Origin: Pseudomonadota bacterium
GTDB taxonomy: Bacteria > Chloroflexota > UBA5177 > JAJPKF01
Assembly (NCBI GenBank): GCA_021323865.1
Contig: JAJPKF010000015.1
Coordinates: forward strand, 54,386-118,385
Direction of reading: 5' to 3'
Length of the DNA stretch: 64,000 nucleotides
The position numbers and the translations under genes are program-made. Under the pieces are notes generated by a model. That model searched no databases, was not told the DNA's origin, and saw nothing but the letters and a program-made list of their open reading frames with translations. Positions 8,970 through 17,286 of the stretch are shown here, piece after piece. How positions within the stretch are numbered: the stretch's first letter is position 1; every line of letters begins with the position of its first letter.

Positions 8970-10205
8970 GTGACGAGCACACGAACCCCACAATCGATCT
9001 CTGATCAGAGTCAGGCGGGCTGGGCGCCGCGGCGCGGCCTCTATCTGCATATCCCGTTCTGTCCCTACAAGTGCCCCTATTGCGACTTCGCCACGCACGT
9101 GGGCGGCGACGCGCGGGTCGAGCCCTATGTGCGAGCGCTCTGCCGGGAGATCGAGCAGAGCACCGGGGATGACTCCCGACCGCTGCTGGAAACGGTGTAC
9201 TTCGGCGGCGGCACACCCGGTATGCTGCCCGCGGACCGTCTGGAGGTCATCCTGGCAACCGTGGGGCGGGTGTTCTCCCTCGCCCCGGACGCCGAAATCT
9301 CGCTCGAGGCCAATCCAGGGGAGATTTCCTTCGCCTCCCTGGAGGCATTCCGCCGGCTGGGCATCAACCGAATCAGCTTCGGCGCCCAGAGCCTCCAGAA
9401 CGCCGAGCTTCAGGCGCTTGGTCGTGGCCATCAGGCGGCCGATGTTGCCGCCTCGGTCTTGGAGGCCCGAGGGGCGGGATTCGATCAGGTGAGCCTGGAC
9501 CTGATGTATGGGATCCCGGATCAGACGATGGCTTCATGGGAGGCCACGCTGGAGACCGTGATCAAGCTGCGGGTTGATCATGTCTCCCTCTATTCGCTGA
9601 TCGTGGAGCCGGGCACGCCCTTCGAGCGCCGCCGGGCACGGGGGAATCTGCCACTCCCGGAAGACGACATGGTGGCCGACCTGTACGATCGAGCCTGCGA
9701 AGTCATGGCGTCGGCCGGGTTCGAACACTACGAGGTGGCCAACTGGGCCCAGCCGGGCTGCCGCTGTCGCCACAACCTGGCGTACTGGCACGACGAGCAG
9801 TTCTGGGCGGCCGGTGTGGGCGCCTACGACTATCTCCGCCCGTTCCGCTCCGTGCGCCTGCGACACACGGCCCGGTATATCAAGGCCGTGCTGGAGGGTC
9901 GGGACCCGGTGGTCACTCGCGACCTCGTCGGCCCGTTGGACGAGCGCTTCGAGACCGTGGTCATGCGCCTCCGCCTCCTCGATGAGGGGATCGACCCTGC
10001 GGTATACGAAGCACGCTTTCAGGAGACCCTCGCGGAACGCTACGGACCGGTGGTGCGGGAGCTGGAGGCACAGGGGTTCCTGGAATGGGTGGGTAGCCGC
10101 CTGCGGCTCAGGGAGGCGATGGTGCCGCTCGCCAACGAGGCATGGGAGCGATTCCTTCCCGAGCCGGCCGGCTCACGGCGTCACGTCGGCGCGTTGGAGG
10201 CCTGA
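8970..10205 (+). CDS. hemW: Radical SAM protein HemW (heme chaperone)
   Basis: Radical SAM protein related to oxygen-independent coproporphyrinogen oxidase; HemW members bind heme and deliver it to respiratory enzymes. The 411-residue chain has the iron-sulfur motif CPYKCPYCDF at about residues 31-40 (CxxxCxxC), YFGGGTPG (GGE-like glycine motif) at about 75, and the HemN C-terminal domain near the end. The short N-terminus is characteristic of HemW rather than HemN. The start GTG 8970 has a -10 box seven bases upstream and no ribosome-binding site, so it is probably leaderless. The last 25 bases overlap the 3' end of a convergent gene. Confidence 0.93.
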   Translation: MTSTRTPQSISDQSQAGWAPRRGLYLHIPFCPYKCPYCDFATHVGGDARVEPYVRALCREIEQSTGDDSRPLLETVYFGGGTPGMLPADRLEVILATVGRVFSLAPDAEISLEANPGEISFASLEAFRRLGINRISFGAQSLQNAELQALGRGHQAADVAASVLEARGAGFDQVSLDLMYGIPDQTMASWEATLETVIKLRVDHVSLYSLIVEPGTPFERRRARGNLPLPEDDMVADLYDRACEVMASAGFEHYEVANWAQPGCRCRHNLAYWHDEQFWAAGVGAYDYLRPFRSVRLRHTARYIKAVLEGRDPVVTRDLVGPLDERFETVVMRLRLLDEGIDPAVYEARFQETLAERYGPVVRELEAQGFLEWVGSRLRLREAMVPLANEAWERFLPEPAGSRRHVGALEA

Positions 10206-11149
10206 TCGGTCCGAGCGCGACGGGCTCGGAGCTGGTCCCAGAAGAAGAAGGCCAGCAGGATCAGCGCGAGCACGATGAGCGCGATCCCCAGCGGCGCCAT
10301 CCAGGCGGGGCGAGCGCTGGGCTGACTCGTCGAGCGGGTACCGTGCGATCCGGACAAGGGGCCGCTGCCGCTTGACGGCTTCTGGCGGTGCCCCACAACT
10401 CCCGAGCGGTTGGTGCAGTGGCCGGCGATGCAGGTGCCGCCTGCCGGGCGACCGTTGCCCGCGGTGCCTCGCTGATACGGCCTGGGCACGTGAAAGTCGT
10501 GCAGGATCTGGTGGATGTTCAGCCGGCCGGTGCCTTGCCGCAGCACCGCCTGGGCGGCCGCGGGGATGTGCGCATCTCCGTAGACCACCCCGGCGACGTC
10601 GAACTTCGAATTCAGGGTGAACACGCTCTTGAGCCGCATCGACCCGCCCCGAGCGGCGCCCTGGCCGACAAGGTTGACGATCATGTGATTCGTCTCGATC
10701 TTGCATGCCGGGTTCTTGCCGTTGATCATGCAGATGGGCTTGATGAGAGCCTCGGCCAGCATGTCACCGACAAAGAGCACTCGGTTGGAGCGTCCCACGA
10801 CGATGGCCTTCCCCGAGAGGAACCCGCCGAGCGTGCTGCTGAGCAAGCGCTTCTGGTGGATGAGGTCGGGAAGCACCGGCTGGGTGTCCGTCTGGAAGCT
10901 CTCCAGATAGGAGTCCAGGATGAGCGTGAATGCAGGGCCGAACCGGGGACGTACCTTCGTGCGGACGATAACTCGAGAGATCAGGTCGAAGTCAGGCTCA
11001 AAGCCGGCCGGGTTGTAGTAGATGACCGTGCCCCGGAAGTGGGCATGGAATCCGGAAGCCGGCTGAGTGGCCGCCTCGACCGGACCGGCCACCCCGAAAG
11101 TGGCGACGGCCAGCGCGACGAGCGCGAGGACGGGCAGGCATCGGTTCAC
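10181..11149 (-). CDS. Surface protein of unknown function with C-terminal membrane anchor
   Basis: Not recognised. The 322-residue protein begins with a signal peptide (CLPVLALVALAVATFGVAGPVEA). A globular region of about 190 residues follows, including two cysteines near ICMINGKNPACKIE. A Ser/Gly/Pro/Arg-rich stalk (about 215-275) leads to a membrane segment (WMAPLGIALIVLALILLAFFFW) with an RARRAR cytoplasmic tail. No LPXTG motif is present, so it is membrane-anchored rather than sorted. Its GTG start overlaps the permease stop as GTGA, so it is translation-coupled as third gene of the SBP-permease operon. That suggests a job linked to that transporter, but none is assigned. It overlaps hemW tail to tail. 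Confidence 0.7.
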   Translation of the reverse strand: MNRCLPVLALVALAVATFGVAGPVEAATQPASGFHAHFRGTVIYYNPAGFEPDFDLISRVIVRTKVRPRFGPAFTLILDSYLESFQTDTQPVLPDLIHQKRLLSSTLGGFLSGKAIVVGRSNRVLFVGDMLAEALIKPICMINGKNPACKIETNHMIVNLVGQGAARGGSMRLKSVFTLNSKFDVAGVVYGDAHIPAAAQAVLRQGTGRLNIHQILHDFHVPRPYQRGTAGNGRPAGGTCIAGHCTNRSGVVGHRQKPSSGSGPLSGSHGTRSTSQPSARPAWMAPLGIALIVLALILLAFFFWDQLRARRARTDQASNAPT

Positions 11150-12900
11150 GTGATCATGCTCCTTCCAACCGCCCTGAGCCCGCGCGCGGCGGGCCCATAG
11201 GCCAGGACGAGGGCCAAGACCACGGGGGCGATCACGAGCAGCGTCCCCGCGGCAAGTAGGTTGAATTCAGTATCGTGCGTGCCGGCGAAGTACCGCAAGG
11301 CCACGGGCGCGGTGCCGGGATTGGACAGAAGCAATGTGGGAAGCGTGAACTCACTCCAGCTGCTCACGAAGACCCAGAGCGCCGTCGCCGCGGCGGCCGG
11401 GGCGGCCAGCGGCGCCACCACTCGCAGCAGGGCCCGCGCACCCCAGCCGGCCTCCAGACGCACCGAGGCGAGGAGGTCGGCGGAAAGCGAGCGCATGAAG
11501 ATCCAGAGCAGTAGGACGGCGAAGGGCAGCACTCGGGCAACCTCGATGATCACCAGGCCCGCAAGGCTATCGCCGAGGTTCAGCTGCTGCACCAGATAGA
11601 AGAGCGGAATCAGATATGCCTCTCCCGGTTGTACCAGGGTGATCAGGAGCAGGACCAACAAGACGCCGCGGAGGGCGCGGGCCACGCCCGGGCCCTGGAG
11701 CTGAAACGCCGCGGGAAGGGCAAGCAAGAGGGTCAACCCAACCACCACCAGCGCGATGAGCAGGCTCTGTCCCAGGCCGGAGCCGATACCGGCGTTCCAC
11801 GCCGTGACGAAAGCGGATCCCGATGGGGGCCAGCTGATGCTCAGCGGCTGCAGGATTGCAGCCCTGCCGCTGGTAAAGGCGGCGGTGAGCGTCCACACCA
11901 GAGGGAGCGCCACCAGCAGGCCGGCCAGCGCAGAGATACCCGTTCCGGAGGGGGTAGCGGTCGGCCGACGATAATCTCCCTCACCCGCCAAGCTGGGATG
12001 CGTGACGGTGAGGGCGAGCGCGCCGATCGCTAAGGCCACGCCAAGCACCACCTGCAGGGCCGCGTCGGCCACTCCCTGGCTCACGTTGGTCAGGCCGGTG
12101 AAGGCGCGGAGATACATGTCCAGCGGCAGCATCAGTGTCGCCCCGCCCGGCCCGCCGTTGGTGAGCACGTACAGGAGATCAAATACCTGAGACGTGAGCA
12201 CCACGGTGACGATGACCGCCAGGCCCGAAGCGCGGCGGCAGGCGGGGACGATCAGGGAGCGCAGTGTCTGCCACGGTCCAGCGCCCTCGGCCCGAGCCAG
12301 ATCGAAGTAGCTGGCGTCGATGGATCGGAGGGCCGCGGAGAAGATCAGCATGCTCAGGCCCGCGGAGCTCCAGAGCGCCACCGCGAACACCGACCAGAAG
12401 GCCAGACGCGGATCGCCGAGCCAGTCCGGCTGTAGGGTGCCCAGGCCGATCAAGCGCAGTGAGGCATTCAGGGGTCCATAGTTGGGGTTGAAGGCGATGA
12501 GCCACGTGGTGGCCGCAACGGCCGGCGGCAGTAGCAGGGGAACCACGGCGATGGCCCGGGCGACAGGCCCGATGATCCCGCCGCGCTGCATCGCTACCGC
12601 CATTACGAATCCGGCCGCCACCGGGACGGTCGCCGTCAGCCCCAGCCAGATCAGCGAATGCTCCAGCGCGCTCTGGAATCCGGGATCGGCGAAGAGAGAT
12701 GTCCAAGTGCTCAGGCCGTCGAAGGAGATGGGGCCGTAGCCGTTCCAGCGGGTGAACGAGATCGCGAGGATCCAGATGAGGGGCCACAGCAGAAAGACGC
12801 CGACGAGCAGCATCGCCGGACCGAGAAAGAGAAACGCCTGCAGTGTCTGACGAGACCGCCGGCCGCGAGCAGGCATCACCCGTTCCAAGCCGGTCGTCAT
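11146..12900 (-). CDS. ABC sugar transporter, two permease subunits fused in one chain
   Basis: Membrane channel for a carbohydrate-type ABC importer. Normal UgpA/MalF- and UgpE/MalG-type permeases are separate proteins of about 290 residues; here they form one 584-residue protein. The first half (about 20-290) has the UgpA-like start FLFLGPAMLLVGVFLLWPL and an EAA-like loop DLARAEGAGPWQTLRSLIVP near 205. A linker at about 295-310 leads to the second half, with its own membrane helices and an EAA-like loop near SVRLEAGWGARALLRVVAPL at about 490. The upstream gene is the binding protein and the downstream one is a coupled surface protein. No ATPase gene is nearby, so a shared MsiK-like ATPase is probable. 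Confidence 0.88.
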   Translation of the reverse strand: MTTGLERVMPARGRRSRQTLQAFLFLGPAMLLVGVFLLWPLIWILAISFTRWNGYGPISFDGLSTWTSLFADPGFQSALEHSLIWLGLTATVPVAAGFVMAVAMQRGGIIGPVARAIAVVPLLLPPAVAATTWLIAFNPNYGPLNASLRLIGLGTLQPDWLGDPRLAFWSVFAVALWSSAGLSMLIFSAALRSIDASYFDLARAEGAGPWQTLRSLIVPACRRASGLAVIVTVVLTSQVFDLLYVLTNGGPGGATLMLPLDMYLRAFTGLTNVSQGVADAALQVVLGVALAIGALALTVTHPSLAGEGDYRRPTATPSGTGISALAGLLVALPLVWTLTAAFTSGRAAILQPLSISWPPSGSAFVTAWNAGIGSGLGQSLLIALVVVGLTLLLALPAAFQLQGPGVARALRGVLLVLLLITLVQPGEAYLIPLFYLVQQLNLGDSLAGLVIIEVARVLPFAVLLLWIFMRSLSADLLASVRLEAGWGARALLRVVAPLAAPAAAATALWVFVSSWSEFTLPTLLLSNPGTAPVALRYFAGTHDTEFNLLAAGTLLVIAPVVLALVLAYGPAARGLRAVGRSMIT

Positions 12901-12980
12901 AGCCGCCGCCGCGGTTGTCGAAGTGGGTCGCCCGCCGGCTGGAGGCGACGGGGCAGCCGAGGAACGGAGCCGCCCGCCGG

Positions 12981-14321
12981 TCAGAACTCGCAGTCGATGG
13001 CCTCGGTTTTCCCGTGCCTCGCCCCATGCGAGGCATAGACCAGCTGCATCACCCGAGGAAGCACCGACGGCTGCTCGTAGCCCTGGAGTAGAAGCTGCAC
13101 GTTCGCTTCCATGGTGGCGTTCAGGTTGGGGATCGGCGCGGCGTCCAGATAGACCCCCGGGCGGGCGGAGGCCAGGCTCCGGAGGTACTCACGCTGCCAC
13201 GGGCTGACCCCGGAGGACGCCGGCTCGGGGGCAGCGGGAAGCATGCCGCGATGGAGCATGAACCGCAGCGTTGACGGCTTGAGCAGCCAGTTGATGAAGG
13301 TGATGGCCACGCTGTGGTGATGACCTGAGCTGGGCACGATCCAGCCCTCGTACCCGCTCTGCGGCATGACCGACCGGCCCTTGCCGGCCGGGAAGGGGAA
13401 GACGCCGATGTTGAGGCCTGATGCCTTCTCCAGGCTCAGGATCTGGGAATCCTGACTACTCGAGACCAGCTCGAACAGGCTCCGCCCCTTGAAGAAGGTG
13501 GTCACCCCGTCCTGCGCGTCCAGGCCCCCGAAGTTGGGAGTGAAGTAGCCCTTTGCCGCCCAGGCCCGCAGCCGGCTCGACATCATCAGGAAGGGTTTGC
13601 GGTTGAAGGTGAAGCTGTGGTCGAGCCGCAGCTCCCGCTCGAGATCCGTGTACGAAAACCGGGTATTGGCGAGCGTCTGATACCAGTCGTCACCGAGCCA
13701 CCCGTCGGCGTTGCCCATCGCGATGGGAGTCAGATGGGCCCGCTTGGCCACGGCAAGGTCGCGGACAAACTGGCCGGGAGTTTGGGGCACGCGGAGATGG
13801 AGACGCCGCAGGAGCCGGGCATTGTAGAGGATCCCCACCGCCGCCACGGCAGTGGGGACGGCGTACACGGGCACTCGCCGCCCCGCGATTCCGGGCTTCT
13901 GGCTGTCGTAGAGGGCGAACGGGGAATTGTAGTCCTGGAGCAGGCCGCGACGCAGCCGGGCGGCCCACCGGTAGCGCCTCGCGTAGGGGGTGAGGTTGAG
14001 CAGCTTGTGGTTCTGAACGTAGACGGGGATGCCGCAGACCCGTGGTGTGGCGTAGGCAAGATCGGGCGCGTGACCCGTCGAGAGGGCCAGCTGCATGTTG
14101 CGGTCGAAGTCTTCGAACTGATAGGTGGTCAGGGCCACCCGGATGTTGTGGTGGCTCCGCTCGAACAGGGCCGGCAGCTTCAGAGCCCAAGCGTGCTCAA
14201 TGGGATCGTCCGTGGAGTACCAGATACGCAGGGTCATCGGGGTGTTGACCGCAGAGGCGCCGCAGCCGCTGGTCAGGATAACAAGGACCGCCGCGAGGCC
14301 CAGGAATCGACGAATCCGCAT
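12981..14321 (-). CDS. Extracellular solute-binding lipoprotein, sugar ABC importer
   Basis: Captures a sugar or oligosaccharide and hands it to the fused permease 80 bases downstream. The 446-residue protein starts MRIRRFLGLAAVLVILTSGCGAS, a lipoprotein signal with lipobox LTSGC, which supports start ATG 14319-14321 over longer forms. The body follows SBP family 1 order: LRIWYSTDD near residue 32, DLAYATPRV, YAVPTAVAAVGILYN near 165, DGVTTFFKGRSLFEL near 285, and a C-terminal NWLLKPSTLRFMLHRGMLPAAP. The substrate cannot be read from sequence. The gene is divergent from glmS, and both starts flank a 436-base region containing the glmS ribozyme. Confidence 0.88.
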   Translation of the reverse strand: MRIRRFLGLAAVLVILTSGCGASAVNTPMTLRIWYSTDDPIEHAWALKLPALFERSHHNIRVALTTYQFEDFDRNMQLALSTGHAPDLAYATPRVCGIPVYVQNHKLLNLTPYARRYRWAARLRRGLLQDYNSPFALYDSQKPGIAGRRVPVYAVPTAVAAVGILYNARLLRRLHLRVPQTPGQFVRDLAVAKRAHLTPIAMGNADGWLGDDWYQTLANTRFSYTDLERELRLDHSFTFNRKPFLMMSSRLRAWAAKGYFTPNFGGLDAQDGVTTFFKGRSLFELVSSSQDSQILSLEKASGLNIGVFPFPAGKGRSVMPQSGYEGWIVPSSGHHHSVAITFINWLLKPSTLRFMLHRGMLPAAPEPASSGVSPWQREYLRSLASARPGVYLDAAPIPNLNATMEANVQLLLQGYEQPSVLPRVMQLVYASHGARHGKTEAIDCEF

Positions 14322-14497
14322 GGCATCACAGTCTATCGGGCTTGTCGATCGGCAGGCGGCAAGAATACGCCAAAAATTGCCGCATTTCCGTGTCTGCTGA
14401 CGAATCGCTCGCGAGATGGCGTCGAAGCTGCTACAGTGATGCCGTAACCGGTAGGAGGTGCAATCCCCGGATAGCGTCGGCGACCGAACGTCAGCTC

Positions 14498-14635
14498 CAA
14501 GCGCCCGGTCCGCCTCTCGGCGGATGACGAGGAAGGGAACGCATCGAACGATTCGGCGGATCGTTCCCCGGCCCGAACAGGTCGTCATGAGTGGGGCAAA
14601 CCAGAGCAGCAATGCCCTGACAAAGACCACTCAAC
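14498..14635 (+). ncRNA. glmS ribozyme (glucosamine-6-phosphate-activated self-cleaving RNA)
   Basis: This leader segment matches the glmS ribozyme core in order. It has AAGCGCC at the cleavage site (A14500/G14501). A P1 hairpin TCCGCC/GGCGGA (14509-14514, 14519-14524) is followed by GACGAGG (14526-14532). GGGAACG/CGTTCCC (14535-14541, 14562-14568) enclose ATCGA (14543-14547) and TTCGGCGGAT (14552-14561). P3 is CGGCC/GGTCG (14569-14573, 14580-14584). P4 is TGAGTGG/CCACTCA (14588-14594, 14627-14633) around CAAACCA (14597-14603) and ACAAAGA (14620-14626). All conserved joining motifs are present and every helix pairs. Known ribozymes cut the glmS message when glucosamine-6-phosphate binds, giving feedback control. 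It ends 125 bases before the glmS ATG. Confidence 0.94.
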
Positions 14636-14757
14636 TGTTCCCCGACGAGTGTCCCTGGGATGATACCGGCAGCCATGCCGCCGGATCGGTTCCTCCACCT
14701 GTTGCGAAGGCGCCTCCGAGGCGTTACCTCAAAGACAGGTCTCCAAGGAAGGAACAT

Positions 14758-16539
14758 ATGTGCGGCATTTTCGGTTTCGTCGGCAATACGGATCGGCCCA
14801 CCTCGGTCGTGGTCGAGGGTCTGAAGGATCTCGAGTATCGCGGCTATGACTCTTGGGGGGTGGCCGTCGCCGCAGGCGGCGGAGTGCTCAGCGAGAAGCA
14901 GACCGGAAAGATCGGCGACGCCGTCTCATCCCTGCCCCCCGCCTCGGCCAGTCTCGGCCACACCCGGTGGGCCACGCACGGCGCGGTCACGCAACAAAAC
15001 GCCCATCCCCATCTCGACTGCTCCGGCCGTCTGGCCGTTATCCACAACGGCATCGTCGAGAACCACGACGCCATCCGCGGCCGTCTGCAGCGCCACCAGT
15101 TCCGCTCGGAGACTGATACGGAAGTGGTCGTGCATCTCCTCGAGGAGGAGATGGCGGGGACGGCAGCCAACGGACGGAGCCGGCTGGTGACGGGGCTCAT
15201 GTCGGGCTTTCGACAGCTGGAAGGCTTGAGCGCCATCGCCGTCCTGGACGGTGAGTCGGGAGAGATCGCCGCCGCCAAGAACGGCTCTCCGCTGGTCGTC
15301 GGATTGTCTGAGGAGGGCTCCTATCTGGCCTCGGATCCGGTGGCCCTGCTTCCCCACACCAGAAAGCTGCTCTTCGTGGAGGATGGCCAGGCGGTGTCAC
15401 TGGATCCGTCGGGGACCGCTCGAGTGTTCGAGGTGGGCTCGGGACGCGAGATCGAGCCGCAGGTTCGCGAGGTCGATTGGCCGGTTCACGACCGCACGCT
15501 CGGTCCCTTCGACCACTATATGGAAAAGGAGATCAACGAGCAGCCTGCCGTCCTGCGGCGCCTGGCGGCCGAGAAGTCGGACGACGTTTCGACCCTGGCG
15601 CGCATGATCGAGGAGTCCTCTCGCGTCTTTATCACGGGCTGCGGGACGGCCAACAACGCCGGAATGGCGGGACAATACCTGATGTCTCGGATCGCGGGCC
15701 GCCAGGTGACGGCGGTCATGGCCTCCGAGATGCGCCTGGCGGGCCCGCTGCTTGACCCGACGTCGCTGGTCATTGCCCTTTCACAGAGCGGGGAGACGAT
15801 CGACGTCCTGGATGCAGCCCGGCTGGCCCAATCGAGAGGAGCGCGCGTGGCCGCACTGACCAACAGCGAGGGCTCGTCCCTGTACCGCCTGGCCGATCAT
15901 TCCATCCTGCTCGACTGCGGCCCGGAGCGCTGCGTACTCGCCACCAAGACGTACACCGCCAAGCTGGCCCTGCTCGTCATGACCGCCTATCAGCTGGCAG
16001 GACGCGCCGAAGAGGGGGTTCACGCAGTGGTGCAGGGGGCCCTGCTCATGGAGGCGCTGCTGGTCGAGGAGCGTGATCGAGGCAATATCGAGCGCCTGGC
16101 AGAGCGCCTGGCCGATTCCGATCACATCTTCGTTCTCGGCCGGGACATCAACTATCCACTGGCGCTCGAGGCCGCCTTGAAGATCAAGGAAGTGAGCTAC
16201 ATCCACGCGGAGGGTTTCGCTTCGGGCGAGCTGAAGCATGGGGTGATCGCCCTGATCGAGCCCGGCACGCCCTGCATCGTTCTGGCGACCGAGCCCTCCG
16301 TGCTGCGGGAGACACTGGCGGGCACGGCCGAGGTTCGAGCCCGCGGGGCATTCACCGTCGGGCTTAGTCCGGATCCCCATCCCGAGTTCGAGGCGCACCT
16401 TCCCATGAGAGGCGGCGGCGAAGCCGTCCTGTTCGAGGCCGCCGCGGCGTTCCAAAGCCTGGCCTACCGGCTCGCGCTGCGACTCGAACGGGACCCCGAC
16501 AAGCCCCGGAACCTGGCCAAAAGCGTAACAGTGCGCTAG
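14758..16539 (+). CDS. glmS: Glutamine-fructose-6-phosphate aminotransferase (isomerizing)
   Basis: Makes glucosamine-6-phosphate from fructose-6-phosphate and glutamine, the entry to peptidoglycan amino sugars. The start is ATG 14758 because the mature enzyme must begin with catalytic Cys1 (MCGIFGFVGN), and AAGGAAGG lies upstream. The glutaminase domain occupies about residues 1-215 (RGYDSWG, HTRWATHG). Two SIS sugar-isomerase domains follow, with ITGCGTANNAG near 297 and LSQSGETIDVLDA near 342. The C-terminus has LAKSVTV in place of the usual final LAKSVTVE. The total of 593 residues is normal. Open frame exists upstream through the leader, but that sequence is the ribozyme and is not coding. 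Confidence 0.97.
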   Translation: MCGIFGFVGNTDRPTSVVVEGLKDLEYRGYDSWGVAVAAGGGVLSEKQTGKIGDAVSSLPPASASLGHTRWATHGAVTQQNAHPHLDCSGRLAVIHNGIVENHDAIRGRLQRHQFRSETDTEVVVHLLEEEMAGTAANGRSRLVTGLMSGFRQLEGLSAIAVLDGESGEIAAAKNGSPLVVGLSEEGSYLASDPVALLPHTRKLLFVEDGQAVSLDPSGTARVFEVGSGREIEPQVREVDWPVHDRTLGPFDHYMEKEINEQPAVLRRLAAEKSDDVSTLARMIEESSRVFITGCGTANNAGMAGQYLMSRIAGRQVTAVMASEMRLAGPLLDPTSLVIALSQSGETIDVLDAARLAQSRGARVAALTNSEGSSLYRLADHSILLDCGPERCVLATKTYTAKLALLVMTAYQLAGRAEEGVHAVVQGALLMEALLVEERDRGNIERLAERLADSDHIFVLGRDINYPLALEAALKIKEVSYIHAEGFASGELKHGVIALIEPGTPCIVLATEPSVLRETLAGTAEVRARGAFTVGLSPDPHPEFEAHLPMRGGGEAVLFEAAAAFQSLAYRLALRLERDPDKPRNLAKSVTVR

Positions 16540-16552
16540 CCCGGCGTATACT
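16525..16552 (+). promoter_or_regulatory. Candidate mraZ promoter
   Basis: GTAACA (16525-16530) and TATACT (16547-16552) are 16 bases apart, in the 80-base gap between glmS and mraZ. The -35 overlaps the end of glmS. RNA would start near 16559. Confidence 0.5.
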
Positions 16553-16619
16553 CACATGCAACCTGCCGGCCGTGGGACGGTGGTGGACGGAATCAACCCC
16601 AGCCAACGGTGAGATCAGG

Positions 16620-17105
16620 ATGTTTTCGGGTGTTCACGAGCGCAAGCTTGACTACAAGGGGCGGCTGACCATCCCCGACGATCTGCTCAACGGAGCAGAT
16701 CACGAGTGGCATCGGGCCATCGCCATCAAACAAACGTCGGACGTCCGGCTCACCCCCGACGAGCCCACCCGATTCCTGGCGCTGTATGATCTGGAGACCT
16801 GGCAGGGGCTGCTGAGGGACGCTCAGCGGGAGCTGGACCCGGACGAGAGCCGGCTCTTCATGCACACGGTGGTGGCGGATGCCTCCATGTTGGAAGTGGA
16901 CGCCGCCAACCGGGTGACGCTGCCGGGACCGCTTCTGCAGTATGCGAACATTGAAAGGCAGGCGGTCGTCACGGGTATTTTTGATCATGTCGAGATCTGG
17001 AACCCGGCGACCTACGAGGCCTATGTCGAAGCTCCATGGACCAAGGAGGTTGCGGTACCGGATATCGGGGATATAGCACGGCGGCGCCTACGACAGATCA
17101 TGTGA
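16620..17105 (+). CDS. mraZ: MraZ-family transcriptional regulator
   Basis: DNA-binding repressor of the SpoVT/AbrB superfamily that normally controls the division and cell-wall cluster from its first position. The 161-residue protein has two MraZ repeats: MFSGVHERKLDYKGRLTIP at the start and VDAANRVTLPGPLLQYANI near residue 97, followed by FDHVEIWNP. The DxxxR and LP signatures of both halves are present. Start ATG 16620 fits the family N-terminus; GAGATCAGG upstream is a weak ribosome site. It is not followed by rsmH, ftsL or fts genes but by a surface-protein gene, so it is separated from the division cluster. Confidence 0.88.
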   Translation: MFSGVHERKLDYKGRLTIPDDLLNGADHEWHRAIAIKQTSDVRLTPDEPTRFLALYDLETWQGLLRDAQRELDPDESRLFMHTVVADASMLEVDAANRVTLPGPLLQYANIERQAVVTGIFDHVEIWNPATYEAYVEAPWTKEVAVPDIGDIARRRLRQIM

Positions 17106-17181
17106 ATACGTTCGTAACCCCAGGCGATGATTTTCGGCTCGGGATCGGCTCTCTGGGCCGGCGGTAGGCCGGCTGGTGGGA

Positions 17182-17210
17182 TTGACAGACAGAGAGGGCC
17201 GTGGTAAGCT
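17182..17210 (+). promoter_or_regulatory. Promoter of the LPTTG surface-protein gene
   Basis: A perfect TTGACA (17182-17187) stands 17 bases before TAAGCT (17205-17210). RNA would start near 17217, giving a 70-base leader before ATG 17287. Confidence 0.6.
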
Positions 17211-17286
17211 GATTTCACCTGGGGGGATTTCGTCCCTATCCTTTTGTTTTCGTCGCGTCGGTCGACCACTATTGGGGGTACTTTTC

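Noticed and set aside
14458..14757. 100-codon in-frame extension upstream of glmS
   Set aside because: GlmS must start with Met-Cys, and the upstream sequence is the ribozyme.
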